This document shows positions 32,716 through 45,200 of a DNA stretch of 64,000 nucleotides, piece after piece (positions within the stretch are counted from its first letter, which is position 1; every line of letters begins with the position of its first letter). The notes beneath the pieces are model-generated. The model made no database searches and was not told the DNA's origin. It saw only the letters and a list, made by a program, of their open reading frames with translations. Both the position numbers and the translations under genes were made by a program. Where the stretch lies: the NCBI GenBank assembly GCA_905178155.1, contig CAJINV010000022.1, positions 527,458 to 591,457 of the forward strand, given 5' to 3'. Origin of the DNA: Amoebophrya sp. A120 (lineage: Eukaryota > Sar > Dinophyceae > Syndiniales > Amoebophryaceae).

Positions 32716-33356
32716 AAATTATTCACTGACCATACATCTCGCCTCACAAGAGCAACCATTCCACCATGGGAGAAGATCTACAATCGCATATTTTCGTGGG
32801 CATATAAAGACCGGATACGAAGCAGCACTGATATTGAAATTTGATCTTTTTTTACCGTACATGTTCTGAAGCTGTTCTATTGTCGGGCATGTGCTCGACG
32901 ATACCGATAGCACACCTTCTATGTGTCAAACATTGGAATTGGAGGGAAACGCATGTGTGTAGCACCTCTATGGGCGGATCAATTGTGATGGATAAGGATA
33001 TCTCTGTGTTCCTTGGCAGCACCTAGGAAATAAAAAGTTTTGTACCCGCATTTCTTTTGATATTATTGTCTGAAGAGCTCGTATGTTGATTCACATTTAT
33101 TTCACCGCCATTATGCACAGCACTGAGTTGAGGTTGAGAGATGGAGAAGTAGTCTGGATGTTATATCATAGCTCGCAGGCCGCAAAGCAGGATGTAGACG
33201 CACACCAAAAATCACCTTATGACGAACACCCTCTCAACGATAAAACCGACGGCCCTGATGGACGTATCGGCAGCGCATGTTCTGCAGGGGCTTCACCCAC
33301 TGGTTATTCTAGCGGAATAGCATGACAAAAAGCCACAGTAGTTCCTCGCAGTCAAC
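32716..33356. other. 5' flank of gene 5
   Basis: From about 33080 the sequence is homologous to the 5' flank of gene 4 (GGCCCTGA.GGACG, then CAGTCAACATGGAG at the start codon). It probably contains the promoter. Confidence 0.5.
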
Positions 33357-36300
33357 ATGGAGATGGAGCGAGATAGCGAAGAGGCCTTACTGCCTCCTTC
33401 TGGACCAGATGCTCCACCGTCGGAGAAGTTTCATGGCGATGATCATGTGGCGCAAGAGAAAAGCCAAAACCACCGCAGTCCCCTTCTTTCTTTTTGGGCG
33501 ACACGAAAAACGACGCTTTCAAAAAACCCTCACAGTTCCGGATCTCCAGAAGATCTCGAGCTCCTTGAACAAAATTCAAATAGCCCGTCGCCGGGCTTTT
33601 CGTCCAATGCATACCACACAAACGACTCTGCAGAGCGGGACCGACGGCGGCCGCCTGCCACAACGGAAGATAACCAGGGCGACGGTGACATCATCTCCGA
33701 GCCGGATGTAGCAGCTCTGGCAGAACCCGCTGGGGCTTTGGCCTCACCACCTCCGTGCGAGGACCGTGCGGTAGCATCTTCTCAGCGGTCAAAAACCTTC
33801 TCCATTCACGACCTTTCCTTCACCATTGGGGATCTGATCGGGCGCGGCGGCTTTGCAGAGGTCTACCAGGCAAAGAGGGACGACAAAAACTTCGCCTTGA
33901 AAATTGTTTCCGCACAAAATAAGCGTCGTTTAATGCAGTTTCAGCAAGAAGCAGTTTTGCTTTATGGATTGCAAATATGTCTGGGTCTGGAAGAGTGCAA
34001 GTTGTCATGCTAGATCTGAATCATACAAAATTCTGTGTTGCATGATTACCAATAAAAAGCTGTTCACTTTTGAGAAGGCCGCGAGGCACTTTCTTATGCG
34101 GAAAAGGCATGGTAAAGATCTCACACAATCTGTGATGCTAGGGCATGCATCACAGACCTCACACGTTATGGAAAACGTGCATTACAAACCTGGAAATCTT
34201 CCAGACCCAGATATTTTTGCAGTTGATATGCTCGAGAACCTGACGAAAAAGGACAAGATATCCAGAGGAAAAACGTTCCCGACCCAGAGTTGTCATGCGC
34301 AATGGCATGTCTATATCTAAAATTTTTCTACTTAACGCAACCCCATGAGAAGCGTTTTTTCATGTTGTCTGGGACTTTGTCATGTCAGAATCAGGATTAG
34401 AATACGAAGATGGATCGATTTTTTATGCGGCTTTTCTAGCTAAACACGATCACCATCACACTAAAGACCCCAAGCTTGTCATGTGCAACAGCCAAAAGTT
34501 CTTGATTTGTGTTGCAAAGTCCCAATATACTTGACTCTGGGGTGGGGACGTTTGTCCACAGGATACAAGACAGGGAGAAAGCACGTCGTGCACTGTTTTG
34601 GCTCTTACTGTGACGTCGCCAACTTGCGGATCCACATCTTGCTATGCTCTGCAAAAGTATCGTACTCGTACTAATTGCAATCATGCATGACAAATCTTGT
34701 TTCTTAGCCAAATCAGCATTTACAAACTCCATTTCTCCTTCTGAGAAAATTTGTATTGCGATTTGTACTAGTACGTTTCTTTTGCACAGGATACTTGCTG
34801 GAATTTGCCGATTGCGACTTCGAGGCCTATCATCGGAGCTTCGTCACGAAAGTGACTCATGTGCCGACTCTTGAAGATGCCGATCCCGATGCTGGGGCCA
34901 GCCCAGGTGGGAGAGGACCACGACACACCAGAGCCTGTTCACGGAATAAAACGAAATTCTTCATGCCTTTAAACACGATTCTGCATTGCGGAAAGCAGAT
35001 GGCGGCTGCGGTCGCCTTTATTCACAGCAAGAACATCGTGCACTTTGATTTGAAGCCCGCAAACTTTCTCATGTTTGAAAACAAGCAGAAAATCAAGCTA
35101 TCCGACTTCGGGCTGGCGAGAGAGGTGGAGCAGGATAAATCCCATATCAGCAGGTTCGGGCAGTGTGGAACGATATTATACATGGCGCCCGAGTATTCAT
35201 TGCAAAAGTATCGTACTAGTAGTAATCTTCGCATTACAAATTGGCTCGGCATGACAAATGGAATTTGTGATGCTGTTTTGCCTTGGGATGGGGATTTGTA
35301 ATGCATGACTGCGAAGATCACTACGAGTACGATACTTTTGCACAGGATACCGAGGCTTTTCATCAAGGAGAGCAATACGAAGCAAGCATGAAAATGAAGC
35401 CGGAAACGGATATTTGGTATCAAATGTAAAAATGTCTGGGTCTGGAAGAATGCATGTTTGTCATGCTTTTCTGGCATGACTCTTAAATCTGTCATGCAAG
35501 TTACCCAAGAGCTCCATTTTTCTGTGATGCAGAAACGCAGTTTGTCATGCAGAATAGGCAACACCTAGAAGCTCAGAAACTTGTGATGCTGAGCCAGCAC
35601 TTGTTGCCTCCTCATGATACGCCACCCAGCATCACAAGTTTCCAGACCCAGACATTTTTTGATTTGATATTTGGTCGCTTGGGATTATTCTCTACGCGAT
35701 GATCTACGAAAAGCCGCCGCACGCGTATTTGTTCAACCAGCCAGGCGGTGGGAATCGGGTGATGTTCTGCATCGTGGATCCGTTGATGGAAATCCTATCC
35801 TGTGCAAAAGTCTCGTACCCGTAGTAAAAGTAATTGCAATTTATGCATTACAAATATCCATCCCAAGGTAAAACAGCATCACAAATTCCATTTGTCATGC
35901 TAACGTAATTTGTAATGCAATTTACTACTGGTACGATACTTTTGCAATCCATAAATCCAGTATCCGGACAAATTTTGCGCTTTCACACAAGACATTCTGG
36001 ATGATACTCTCGCGGACTTCGAAGGACAAAGGCTCGAGCATTTGCTGTATTTGGTGCAAGTCTGTCTCGCACGGGAAGTCGCAGACAGGATCACTGCGGT
36101 TGATTTGGAGACGGAACTGGTTGGACTGGACTTGGTGCGCGAACGAAGCTTGTCGCGCATCGACAGGCAAGGATCAGGGCTAAGGCAAAATGGCACGTGC
36201 GATTCGACCGCCACCACCTCTACTACAGCCTACTGGTCGGCATCTTCAAGAGATGCGTCCGTCAGTAGCAGCCGCGATGCTGCTTCCTCTACTGCGAACC

Positions 36301-39300
36301 TAGATTTCCAGTTTCGCACAGCGTTAATTCGGCCGATTCCGGGAAGCACGGCAACGGTGTTGCATCGAAAGCACATTCCGGAGGTCGTGATTGCCCCATC
36401 AACACAGGTGTCTGATTCTGGATCTCTCGACCACAGAGAATGCCTCGCTCCACTGACAGGTGAAGAGACCGCTCCTCGTGCACAGGAAGCGACAGCTGAG
36501 CCGGTATCAGTGCCGGCTTTGGAGGAGCGTCTTTCCGAATCGATGCCCCTTCGACGATCCGAGGATGAGGAAGCTGGGAAGCAGCAGTCGATGCTCCACA
36601 AAGATACATCAAAAATGCTCCCCGATGGTGCAAAAGGCTTCGATGTAGATCTCGACCCGGAAGCTCCGCTGATGGATGACGAAGAGCAAAACCTAGTGCC
36701 TGCAGGAAGCGACCCTGTAGAAGATGCGACCGCGCCAGATTATCGTCATGTCAATACGCCCTTCTGGAGCAGCATTGCTGGCAAAGTTATCATATCTGCT
36801 CTTCTCCTGGCTATCGGCATCGGCACTGCCGTATCAATCGGAATATATGGGACAAACACCGCAACGTCGTCAAATTCTGGCGCAGCGAATCAGCAACTGA
36901 ATTTTGGCGGCAACAACGCTTTATTTCCGCCTGGAATTATACTCAGACCAAACAATATAGTGTTCGTCAAGAATGGAAATGAGACCACGTCCGGAGGAGA
37001 TGCGGGAGGGGGTCGTGGCGGTGGTACAGGCCACAACACGACTGTGCCTCCGGAAATCCGACCTGTGACCGCGCAGCCACAAATCGCGTTTCTCCCGCCG
37101 AGTGCTACTGCTCTGAGCCCAGGACAGAGCGGAGATGTAAGTGCGGGTGGAAACGAAAATAGCGGTGCAGGTAATGGGGATGCTGATAGCACCGGCGGCG
37201 GCCCTAGTGGCGACAGCGATCGAGGCGGAGCAGGAACCGCTGGCAGTCCGCAACGTGCTGCTGCGCAAGGAACCACTGCACCACGTCCTGCCCCGGCATC
37301 AAACCCGCCTGTTGCAGCTCTCGCACCAGGTGGAAATCATGGTGAAAACGGAGGAACTACTGCTAGCCCTCCTCTTGTCAACGTTGGCAGCCTGCCTGTC
37401 ACAGCTGCTTCTGCCGTGGTTGCTGCAGGTTTACCAGCAGGACGAGATGCGAGTGCCGACGCGGCCAGCGGGGTTGATGGTGATGGCGGGCGCAGTGGTC
37501 GTAATGAGAGTGGTGCTGGTAGCGGCGATGTCAGCAGTGAACTGTACCGAGCCGGCCCGCAGGCTCAAGCACAGCCTTTGGAAGGGCCAAACGCAACTTC
37601 TGCAGCATTACCAGTCGCAGCCGCGGTTGCGATAAATACGGCAGGTTTACCACCACAAGAACAGGGCGGTAGTGCGGTTATCCCGCTCTCGAAGCCAGGT
37701 CCGACCTCCACGCCCGCTGTTGGTCCTGCTGCCCCTCAGCCACCGGCACTACCGCCAGTCACAGGAAGTAACGCTGCACAAGAGCCGTGGCTTGGCGAGC
37801 CGTTAACGCCCTCCACAGCGACGTCGGCGCCGAATGCCGCGCCGGTAGATGCGAATATTTCGCAGCTACCGAGTACAACTATCTCGCACTCGAAGCCAGG
37901 TCCAGCCTCCACGCCCGCTCTTGCTGCTCCTCCACCTCCTCCTCAGCCAGTGGCACTACCACCAGTCGCAGGAAATAATGTGGCGGAAGAGCCACGGCCA
38001 AGCGAACCGTCCGTGCCAATATCACTGTCTACGGCGTCGTCAACAGCGAGTGCCGCGCCGGTAGAAACGAATGTTTCGCGGCTACCGCATGTAACAAGCT
38101 CAGCCCCACCAGAGGCAGGTCAAATGAGTCCTCGTCCCTCGCCATTTCTTCGAGCCGCATCGCAAACAAGTAGCAGCGTCGCACCGACCGGGGCCGGACC
38201 GGCAGCGTCTGAAAATGGAGATGAGCATGACTCGGTAGAAGGAGGGTCTGCCACAGTTTTCCAGCCGCAGCAGCCATCGGCCTCGCTCCCGCTAGGACGG
38301 GTAATGACAGGTGGCCCAGCATTAGAACCGATAGGAGACGAGATTGCCGGTGGAAATAATACGGAAGCACAAGAACCCGAGATTTTACTACCGTTGTCCG
38401 GTGCAGTGGGAGCGGCATCTAGCACCCCAAGCTCTTTATCGTATATAAAAGTACACCCATACCATACCGGGGAACAAGTTGTATATGTCATGCAATTTTC
38501 AGAATAAAGACAAAAATGGAGCTCATGTTGTGTGATTTGAGCGTGGCAAACTTTTGTTTATGTCCCCCTGAAGATCGGCTTCGCGTATTACAGAATCCGT
38601 TTTCATCTTGCATTCCAAAAAAGTGTACACCATAGTTGTCTCTGCATGGCAGACTTTTTAGTTGTGACGCAAATTGCTTAGCGAAAGAAATAGATACTCT
38701 ACCGGGCACAGCGCGCGTGGGTCTACATTTGTGTGTGATTCCCTTTGCAGCCCGAGATCGGGATTGTCAATCCCAACAACCTCTGCTGGATGATCAGTTT
38801 GTCGCAGAGTTTGCTGTACATTCCCTCCTTGCACGAGAAGGCCGAGGCGGAGTGCGCGCGGAGGGAGCAGGAGCAGCGAGGACCGGGTGCGAGTTCCAGT
38901 AGTAATTTTCAGCAACGCTCCCCGGAAGATAGCGACAAACTCAGACAATGGTGCCAATTTTTCCGTGCCGTCGCTGGGTCGGGCGGTCGAGGACTATCAA
39001 TTGCAAATATGTCTGGATCTGGAGGAATCCGAACTTTTGATGCTTCCTTCGGATTCTACAAAAATCTGTATTGCATGAACAGCAAGAGAGATCGAGTTTT
39101 TGCCACGGCGAGACGGCACTTCTCATGCAGGATAGGCATCAGCAAGACCTCACAAAGTCTAGGATGCTAGGGCATCCATCACAGACATCTGGAGTCATGC
39201 AAAATGTGCATGACAAACGTTGCATTTTTCCTGACCAAAACATATTTGCAGTTGATAAGGACGAAGCAACAACAATTTGTCTATTTACACCCGACAGCAA

Positions 39301-41910
39301 GGAGTAGAAGCGGTTCTACATTATGTTATGTGGAAGGCGAATTGGCGCGAACTAAGGGACAGGAATTCTTGGAGACAGCAGGACCCGACGGAGGGGATGA
39401 GCAAACTGGTCGAAAATGTGCTACCTGGGAATTTCCAAAACCTCTTCAACGTCGAAATCAAGGAGGAATTTTTCGCGATTGACCAGCAAGAGAACCCGAT
39501 TCCGGACGAGAGCAAGGAAAAGAAAGACAATGCCGGCAATGCGTGGTTCCCCGCCTCCCAATTCATGATCGACTACAACGAGCAAAAACACACTGACATT
39601 CTCGGAGCTCTGCGAAACGCCTACTTCGAGCCTGATAAGGGAGATAGCAGCATATATTCTTACGACTATCAAAGGAAAGAAAATATTGGAATCAAGCAGG
39701 CGACAAAGCTTGCCTACAGAGCTCCGGCATACGTCGTAAATGTTCTCTCAATTTGCTCCTGTGCCGGAGCAGAATCCTGCGCCGCACTGCATGACCATTG
39801 ACTGCGCAATAAGTGTAGTTGACCGAACCAATTATAGTTGCTAATTGATATTGATTCTCAAAAATTTTGCCCCAATACTGCATTGGAACCCCACGACCCT
39901 CGGCCGGCCTGGTTGGAGGGTATGGAAATGCGGACGAAGCAGGTACCGGCGGAAGTTCAGATAATCACAGATAGCCAAGGACGAACACGAACGATTCAAG
40001 GCACCAGATATGGACTCCATCGGAAGGCCCACCTCCGGAAACTGCCGGAAATTTTGCGGCTCGAGGTGAATCGTTTCACATACGAGAATAACGGAAGCAC
40101 CCGCAAAAAGATGCATTATCTAGAGGCCCCCAGGCTTTTCTACATCGACGGGGAGGCGAGCCGGAATGGTCCAAGTGGCATCCACACGGAGTTTCAGCGT
40201 GCGCGCTTGCGCAATCCGCACTGCCCCGGGGAGACAACAGCTTATACAGAGTGGGCAAGGCAAACTCGGAGACGGGGTATGGACCCCGTGTCCCAGTTGT
40301 ACGAGCTACATGCGGTGATTTTGCACCACGGCCCCACCCCGAATTGCGGCCACTACACGGCTGTTGTGAACATCGGCACAGCCCAGCAATCTCCGCGGTG
40401 GCGACATTTCGACGACCAGCTGGTGACAGAAGTCCTGACGACCTCCGTGGTAGGTCCTTCCGGTATTCTAGACAAATATCTGAGAGAACGAGCTGGGGAG
40501 GGCAAAACCATAAACATGCTGCTCTACAAGAAGAAGAAGCCCGACGCCGCATCGCCACCATATCAGGGCGCCGCACTGATCGGGCCTTCAGGGTCTGAAA
40601 ATGGTGACCCGTTTGTCCCAATAACGCCCTCCTTAGCGACGTTGGCGCCGACTGCCTTGCCGGTAGATGCGAATACTTCGCAGCTACCGAGTGTAAGCTC
40701 AATCCGACCAGCAGACGCAAGTGAAATACGTCCCTCCTCGCCTGTTATTCGAACCGCATCGCCTCCATCAAGTAGCAGCAGTGGATCGACCGGGGCCGCA
40801 GGACCGGCAGCGTCTGCAAATGGGGGTGAGCATGACGAAGCAGAGGGATCTGCTGCAGTTCATCTCCAAGGAGCGCAACAGCCTTCTCGCCCGCTAGGAG
40901 GGGCAATGGCAAGTGGCGCATCAATACACGCGACAGGAGGGGAACTGGTAGTTGCAGCCCCGGATACTACGTTTGCGCCGGCGCAACCCGGCGTATTACT
41001 ACAAACGCGGCAGGGTGACGCTGGAGCGGAAGCACGGACACTACCGCCGCAGGGTGATGAGAATAGCGAACAGCAAATAGCCCAAGATAGCGCCGGTTCG
41101 TCTTCATCCGTGGGACAGGTAGTTGAACCGCCTGGCATTGTTGGCGCCACCGGCACAGCTGACGGCGGTCCACCGCCCGCATCAGCTGCTGACACATCAG
41201 AAACCGGCCCACCTGGAGCGCCGAAGCGCAGCCGCACTTCTTCGCCGGGCAGCAGCAGCGGCAGACAACAGCTAGAACCAAGTCCAGGAAGTGGTCCGAG
41301 GCAGAAGCGCACCTTGGAGTGGGGCGAGGCAGAAGACCACCTTGAGTGGGTAGGACCAGCACTAAATATCGTCAGTCCACTGACTGATGGAAGCAGAAGT
41401 ACTGGGCCAGTGCCCGCGGTCCAACAAGCCCCGCAACTGCCCCCGGCAGAAGGTTCTACAACTTTACCCGACGCGCCACGTTTGGTACATTCACCTCCCA
41501 CGAGCGGGAGAAGCGGAAACCCGGCTGGGGAGGCAAATCGTGGGCAGGCCCAGCCGCCAACAAGGGAAGTGTCCGCGGCCCCGGTTCCAGCCGCCGCTGA
41601 GCAAGCTGCTGGAGGGGAATCGGAAGTGAGAAACGCCGTCACGGTTAGCTCTTCTGCAGCATTGGGTGGTCGTGCCTTCCCCGATGATGGTCTCTGTGAC
41701 CTCGTGTCGGCGCAAGCCGATGTTCACTTTGTTCTCGGCGTTCACGGTCCAGAAGAAGACGGCATTCCTCGTGGGCCCTACTTCCCTGCTCCACGACGCT
41801 TCTTCACCGATGTCGGTGCGGTGTATCCTATCACGCGAAAAAGAACGGCTTTTGAATCCCATGCTAGTTTCAGGCAGAGTGCACGTGCAGGCAAAATGAT
41901 GAGTCTGTGA
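33357..41910 (+). CDS. Gene 5: MPS1/TTK-like kinase, TM, Pro/Ser-rich region, USP deubiquitinase
   Basis: Exons 33357-33962, 34234-34258, 34571-34642, 34799-35193, 35355-35417, 35675-35795, 35959-38480, 38751-38994, 39263-39735 and 39838-41910 give 6594 nt (2197 aa). The kinase (about 148-430) has the same motifs as gene 4, including GRGGFAEVY, HFDLKPANF, SDFGLA and APEAF. The conserved juxtamembrane motif and one hydrophobic helix (about 697-720) follow, then about 540 Pro/Ser/Thr/Ala-rich residues. A ubiquitin-specific protease domain spans about 1269-1745: Cys box NPNNLCWMISLSQSLL (Cys about 1280), a KLPEILRLEVNRF segment, and His box CGHYTAVV (His about 1679) with WRHFDDQ. All hallmark USP elements are present. 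A Pro/Ser-rich tail ends the protein. Seven introners and two GT-AG introns interrupt it. Confidence 0.88.
33963..34228 (+). mobile_element. Introner, family B (gene 5 intron 1)
   Basis: TSD TGCTT/TGCTC. Sequence identical to 23048-23313 although neighbouring exon bases differ. Confidence 0.95.
34259..34564 (+). mobile_element. Introner, family C (gene 5 intron 2)
   Basis: Same site as and identical to 23344-23649. TSD ACAAGA. Confidence 0.93.
34643..34793 (+). mobile_element. Introner, family A (gene 5 intron 3)
   Basis: Same site as and identical to 23728-23878. TSD CTTGC. Confidence 0.95.
35194..35349 (+). mobile_element. Introner, family A (gene 5 intron 4)
   Basis: TATTCATTGCAAAAGTATCG...CTTTTGCACAGGATA; TSD CCGAG. 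It splits the APE motif (APE|AF). Genes 4 and 7 have no intron here. Confidence 0.95.
35418..35669 (+). mobile_element. Introner, family B (gene 5 intron 5)
   Basis: TATCAAATGTAAAAATGTCT...TTTTTTGATTTGATA; TSD TTTGG. It splits DIW|SLG. Genes 4 and 7 are uninterrupted. Confidence 0.95.
35796..35953 (+). mobile_element. Introner, family A (gene 5 intron 6)
   Basis: TATCCTGTGCAAAAGTCTCG...CTTTTGCAATCCATA; TSD AATCC. Same position as the gene 7 element at 49665 but diverged in sequence. Gene 4 has no intron here. Confidence 0.95.
38481..38750 (+). other. Conventional GT-AG intron (gene 5)
   Basis: GTATATGTCA...TCCCTTTGCAG, 270 bp, phase 0 on both sides. It separates the Pro/Ser-rich region from the USP domain, as expected for a shuffled module. 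An alternative 5' site upstream cannot be excluded; this choice gives an exact total frame. Confidence 0.7.
38995..39257 (+). mobile_element. Introner, family B (gene 5 intron 8)
   Basis: TATCAATTGCAAATATGTCT...ATATTTGCAGTTGATA; TSD AGGAC. It lies inside the USP domain. Confidence 0.92.
39736..39837 (+). other. Conventional GT-AG intron (gene 5, in USP domain)
   Basis: GTAAATGTTC...CCAATTATAG, 102 bp, phase 0 on both sides. It joins APAYV to LLIDIDSQKF. No inverted-repeat ends. Confidence 0.75.
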
Positions 41911-42216
41911 CAGGTTTGGAACCTCGCGAGCGGTTAAGACAGATATATGTTCCATGCCGTTGCGCTAAGGCTTGTGCGTTTGAGTGATTTTTTTTTTGCA
42001 GCTGTAGTTGTTGTTTTATCGCAAAAGCGAAGATGTCTCAACTTCGAGTACAGCGGACGCGCTAGCTGCGTCTACACTCGAGACAAGAAACACAATACGC
42101 TGCCATTCGAATGAATTGAGATGCGACTTAGAGCACACAAGAAAGAAGGAGAAAAAAAAAATTCTGCCCGGACGTAAGCAATAATTGTTTTTTTTCGTGT
42201 CATAAGTTAACATGCG
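41911..42216. other. Spacer between gene 5 and gene 6
   Basis: Weakly similar to 54535-54800 (both begin GTTCCATG and end in an A/G-rich run). In both blocks it separates the kinase gene from the module gene. It is either an intergenic region or a conserved intron joining the two. Confidence 0.5.
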
Positions 42217-45200
42217 ATGATCCAGAAGGTCCTACAGGGTAGAACAATTTCTCGCTTGGACGTTGCCGACGCCCTGGGGGTATTAAGGGTAAATATGTCT
42301 GGGTGGTCTGGGGCGCTTCGGGGTTTGTGATTTTGGTGCAGCTTTCGCAACGTGACAGGTTCTGAACAGAAATGTCGTCTTTGGGATTGCGTGGTCAAAG
42401 GTGTGTGCTGACCTTCGCTGCCTTTAATGCGATAAAGATTTTTGTATATGAAGACCAGACCGAGACCAGCTACCGCTAGCGCCACAAACCCGGGCTCTAC
42501 TTCTAGACCCCAACATATTACGATTTGCAATGCATAGAGGAATTGGCAGCAGATGCAGACGGTACTCGGAAAAGGGGTTGCGCAGAGTGTTTATTGCCCG
42601 CTGAGGAGTTTTTACAATCTCAACTGTTACACTTTTTTCTCATTTTGATTGCATGAAGCGTTTGTGTGGGGCTGCGGTGACGCATTCATTTTTTGTCACT
42701 GGTACGCAGGACAAGTTCTAATGTCACAAAAAGCTGGAAGTCGTAGACCCTACCGCAAAATTGTAGATGCAAGACACAACTGGCGCCAGGTTCCGATTAG
42801 AGTGCAAATGCGTCACAAACTTTCAGCTTTATGTAATTTTTGGATAACAGTGAGAGCTTGTAAACGCCTGACCAGGTTATAGTGTTCGAGACTGCTTTCT
42901 ATCAGAAAAGATCGAGGACTTCATGCTGGTATGCATTGCAAGTATGGCTGGGTCGGTAAGATAGAATGCAATTGCAAGCAACCTGCATATACAATTGTGC
43001 ATTGCGAAGGAGAATGTGAATCTGTGATGCGCGAAGTGGGCTATGACAATGATTTCTGTATAGTGTGTTCCGCAAAAATGCGGTTTCTCCAACTCGTTGC
43101 GCAGGTTTCGTTGAAGTCTTCGGATACCGGAGGCCATTTCGCATAGCGAACGTGGCGTTTTTGCCAGTTTCCCGACCCAGACATATTTGTCCTGAATAGC
43201 CGGAGACTTTGCGCGCCCAGTTGGAGAAAATGCAATTGATGTTGTTGTAGGCAATGCAAAGAAGTATTGTACTCGTAGTGCTTGCACGACAAGCGCTTTC
43301 TGCGTGAAAGATGGCGTCTGTCATGTAGAGTCAAGGCCTTAGAAAAACAGATTGTAAGGACCAAATGTACGACTACAATACTTTTGCACAGGATAAGTTG
43401 TCGCACTTCGGCGCCGGCGTCTTTCGATTCTACATCGATTCTGCAAGACCAGAACGCCTTCGCTTTCACAGATCGCCGCAAGGGCAAAAAGTAGGTGACT
43501 GGGTGCAACAAAGGATCACGCAGGCAAAAAGCAACGTGGAAAATTTTTTGCGTTTAGGCGTATCCGTTGGCACCATGGCCAACCTGGAAGACCTACCGCT
43601 TGAATCCAGGACAGCCGAAGTTCGAGTGTTCCTGGAGGCAGCAAGTTTTAGGAAAATGCAGCCAAAAAGGCTTTTCACGCAGGCTGCAAATGGGAGTGCG
43701 ACCAATGGTGTCTATGCAAGGCGAAACCGAATGCATCATCGTACAAGTAAAAATTGCAGCACATACATTTTTTCATGAGTGTGCTCAAAATAAAAGACGT
43801 CGCAGTTTGTCATGCAATGTTTTTCAGGTACTAAGTAGAAGTGCAAATGTGTCATGCACGAAGCTTGCAATTTTTACGAGCACGATATTCATATTTTTCG
43901 GAGCATACTGTTTATATACGCTCTCGGGAATTCGCAAATAGTGACATTGCACAAATGGACTTCGGAACGTATTTCGGCGAGCTCATGGGTAGTCGACCTG
44001 GTGGTGCCTTGCTCTGGCTGGTCGACCAGTGGATCGAAAGCGTGACTCCAGGCAACCGAAGTCGACGTCTAGTGCTCCGATCAGCTGCAGAAGCGCTCCG
44101 CCTTGCCGAATATTTGTCAGGCGAAAAACCGCCGGCGGAGCTGCAACGGCTCGCAGCAGAAGAGGTCGTGATTAAGTGGGTACGCTGGAGTACCACTCAG
44201 GCAAGACCTTATGTGCTACGCGAATTTAAGGACTTGTCGAATCGCGATCGAGAATTCCTGTCTCAGTATTTTCGAGCCGCCCTGGAAACAGGAGGAGGTG
44301 GCGAACACTTTATTGGACGCTTTGCAAGACAACAGCATCGCACTCGTGAAAATTGCACCGCATACAATTTTTTCTCAAAATCCGCTTGCCAGAATGAAAA
44401 AACGCATTTGTCATTATGGTAATGTAATTGTAATTCTGCAGCTAGGAATAGGGAACCGATACCGGAATCCACATTTTGCATGCATTGTTGCAATGGACAC
44501 GGGGGCGATACCATTTTTTCGAAGGATACTATTCTGCCACGAGATCTGGCCGCGAAGCTGGAGCGTCTCGTCTATCCAAGTCTGGACGGGAGGCTCCGCC
44601 GGCTTGTAGAAGAGTGGATCGAAAGCGTGGTGCTGCCCTACAACGAACGCCGGACAGAAGGACGTCTAGTACTCCAATCGGCCGAAGAGGCGCTTCGCTT
44701 TGTCACATACTTATCGAGATTCACTGGGGGCGAAGGGGAACAAGAGGAACAAGAGGAACAAGAGGAACAAGAGGAACAAGAGGAACAAGAGGAACAAGAG
44801 GAAGAGGAAGACCGTGAGACGGAGCTGGCGGGCCTTCAGACAGAGCTGCAAGAGCTGGCGGCAGAAGAGGCCGCAGGGGAGCAGCAGGGAAAAGAATCTG
44901 AAATTGGACTTAGTCTTTTTCCGGCTTCTCCGTTTCTTTTTCTCCAAGATGCAGATGGTCGCCCTTTTCCCCTAAACCAGAATGGCCTTCTCGCAAGTAA
45001 AGATGGCGAAGAAGATCGGCTAACCAGACGCACACCAGATGGCATAGTGCGCTTCTTCAGCAAGCGGGGCCCGCCGGGCCCGGGGGAGGACGCACGCCGG
45101 TACCTTCGATCGAGCTACCGGACGGTCCCGGAGGACGTCGTAGCCCCTGGGGTCAAGCGCCTAGTGGAAGTTCTCTTCGGCCGGGAACATCTCGAAAATA

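Noticed and set aside
40860-41642. 260-aa frame antisense to gene 5
   Set aside because: Shadow of the Pro/Ser/Gly-rich exon.
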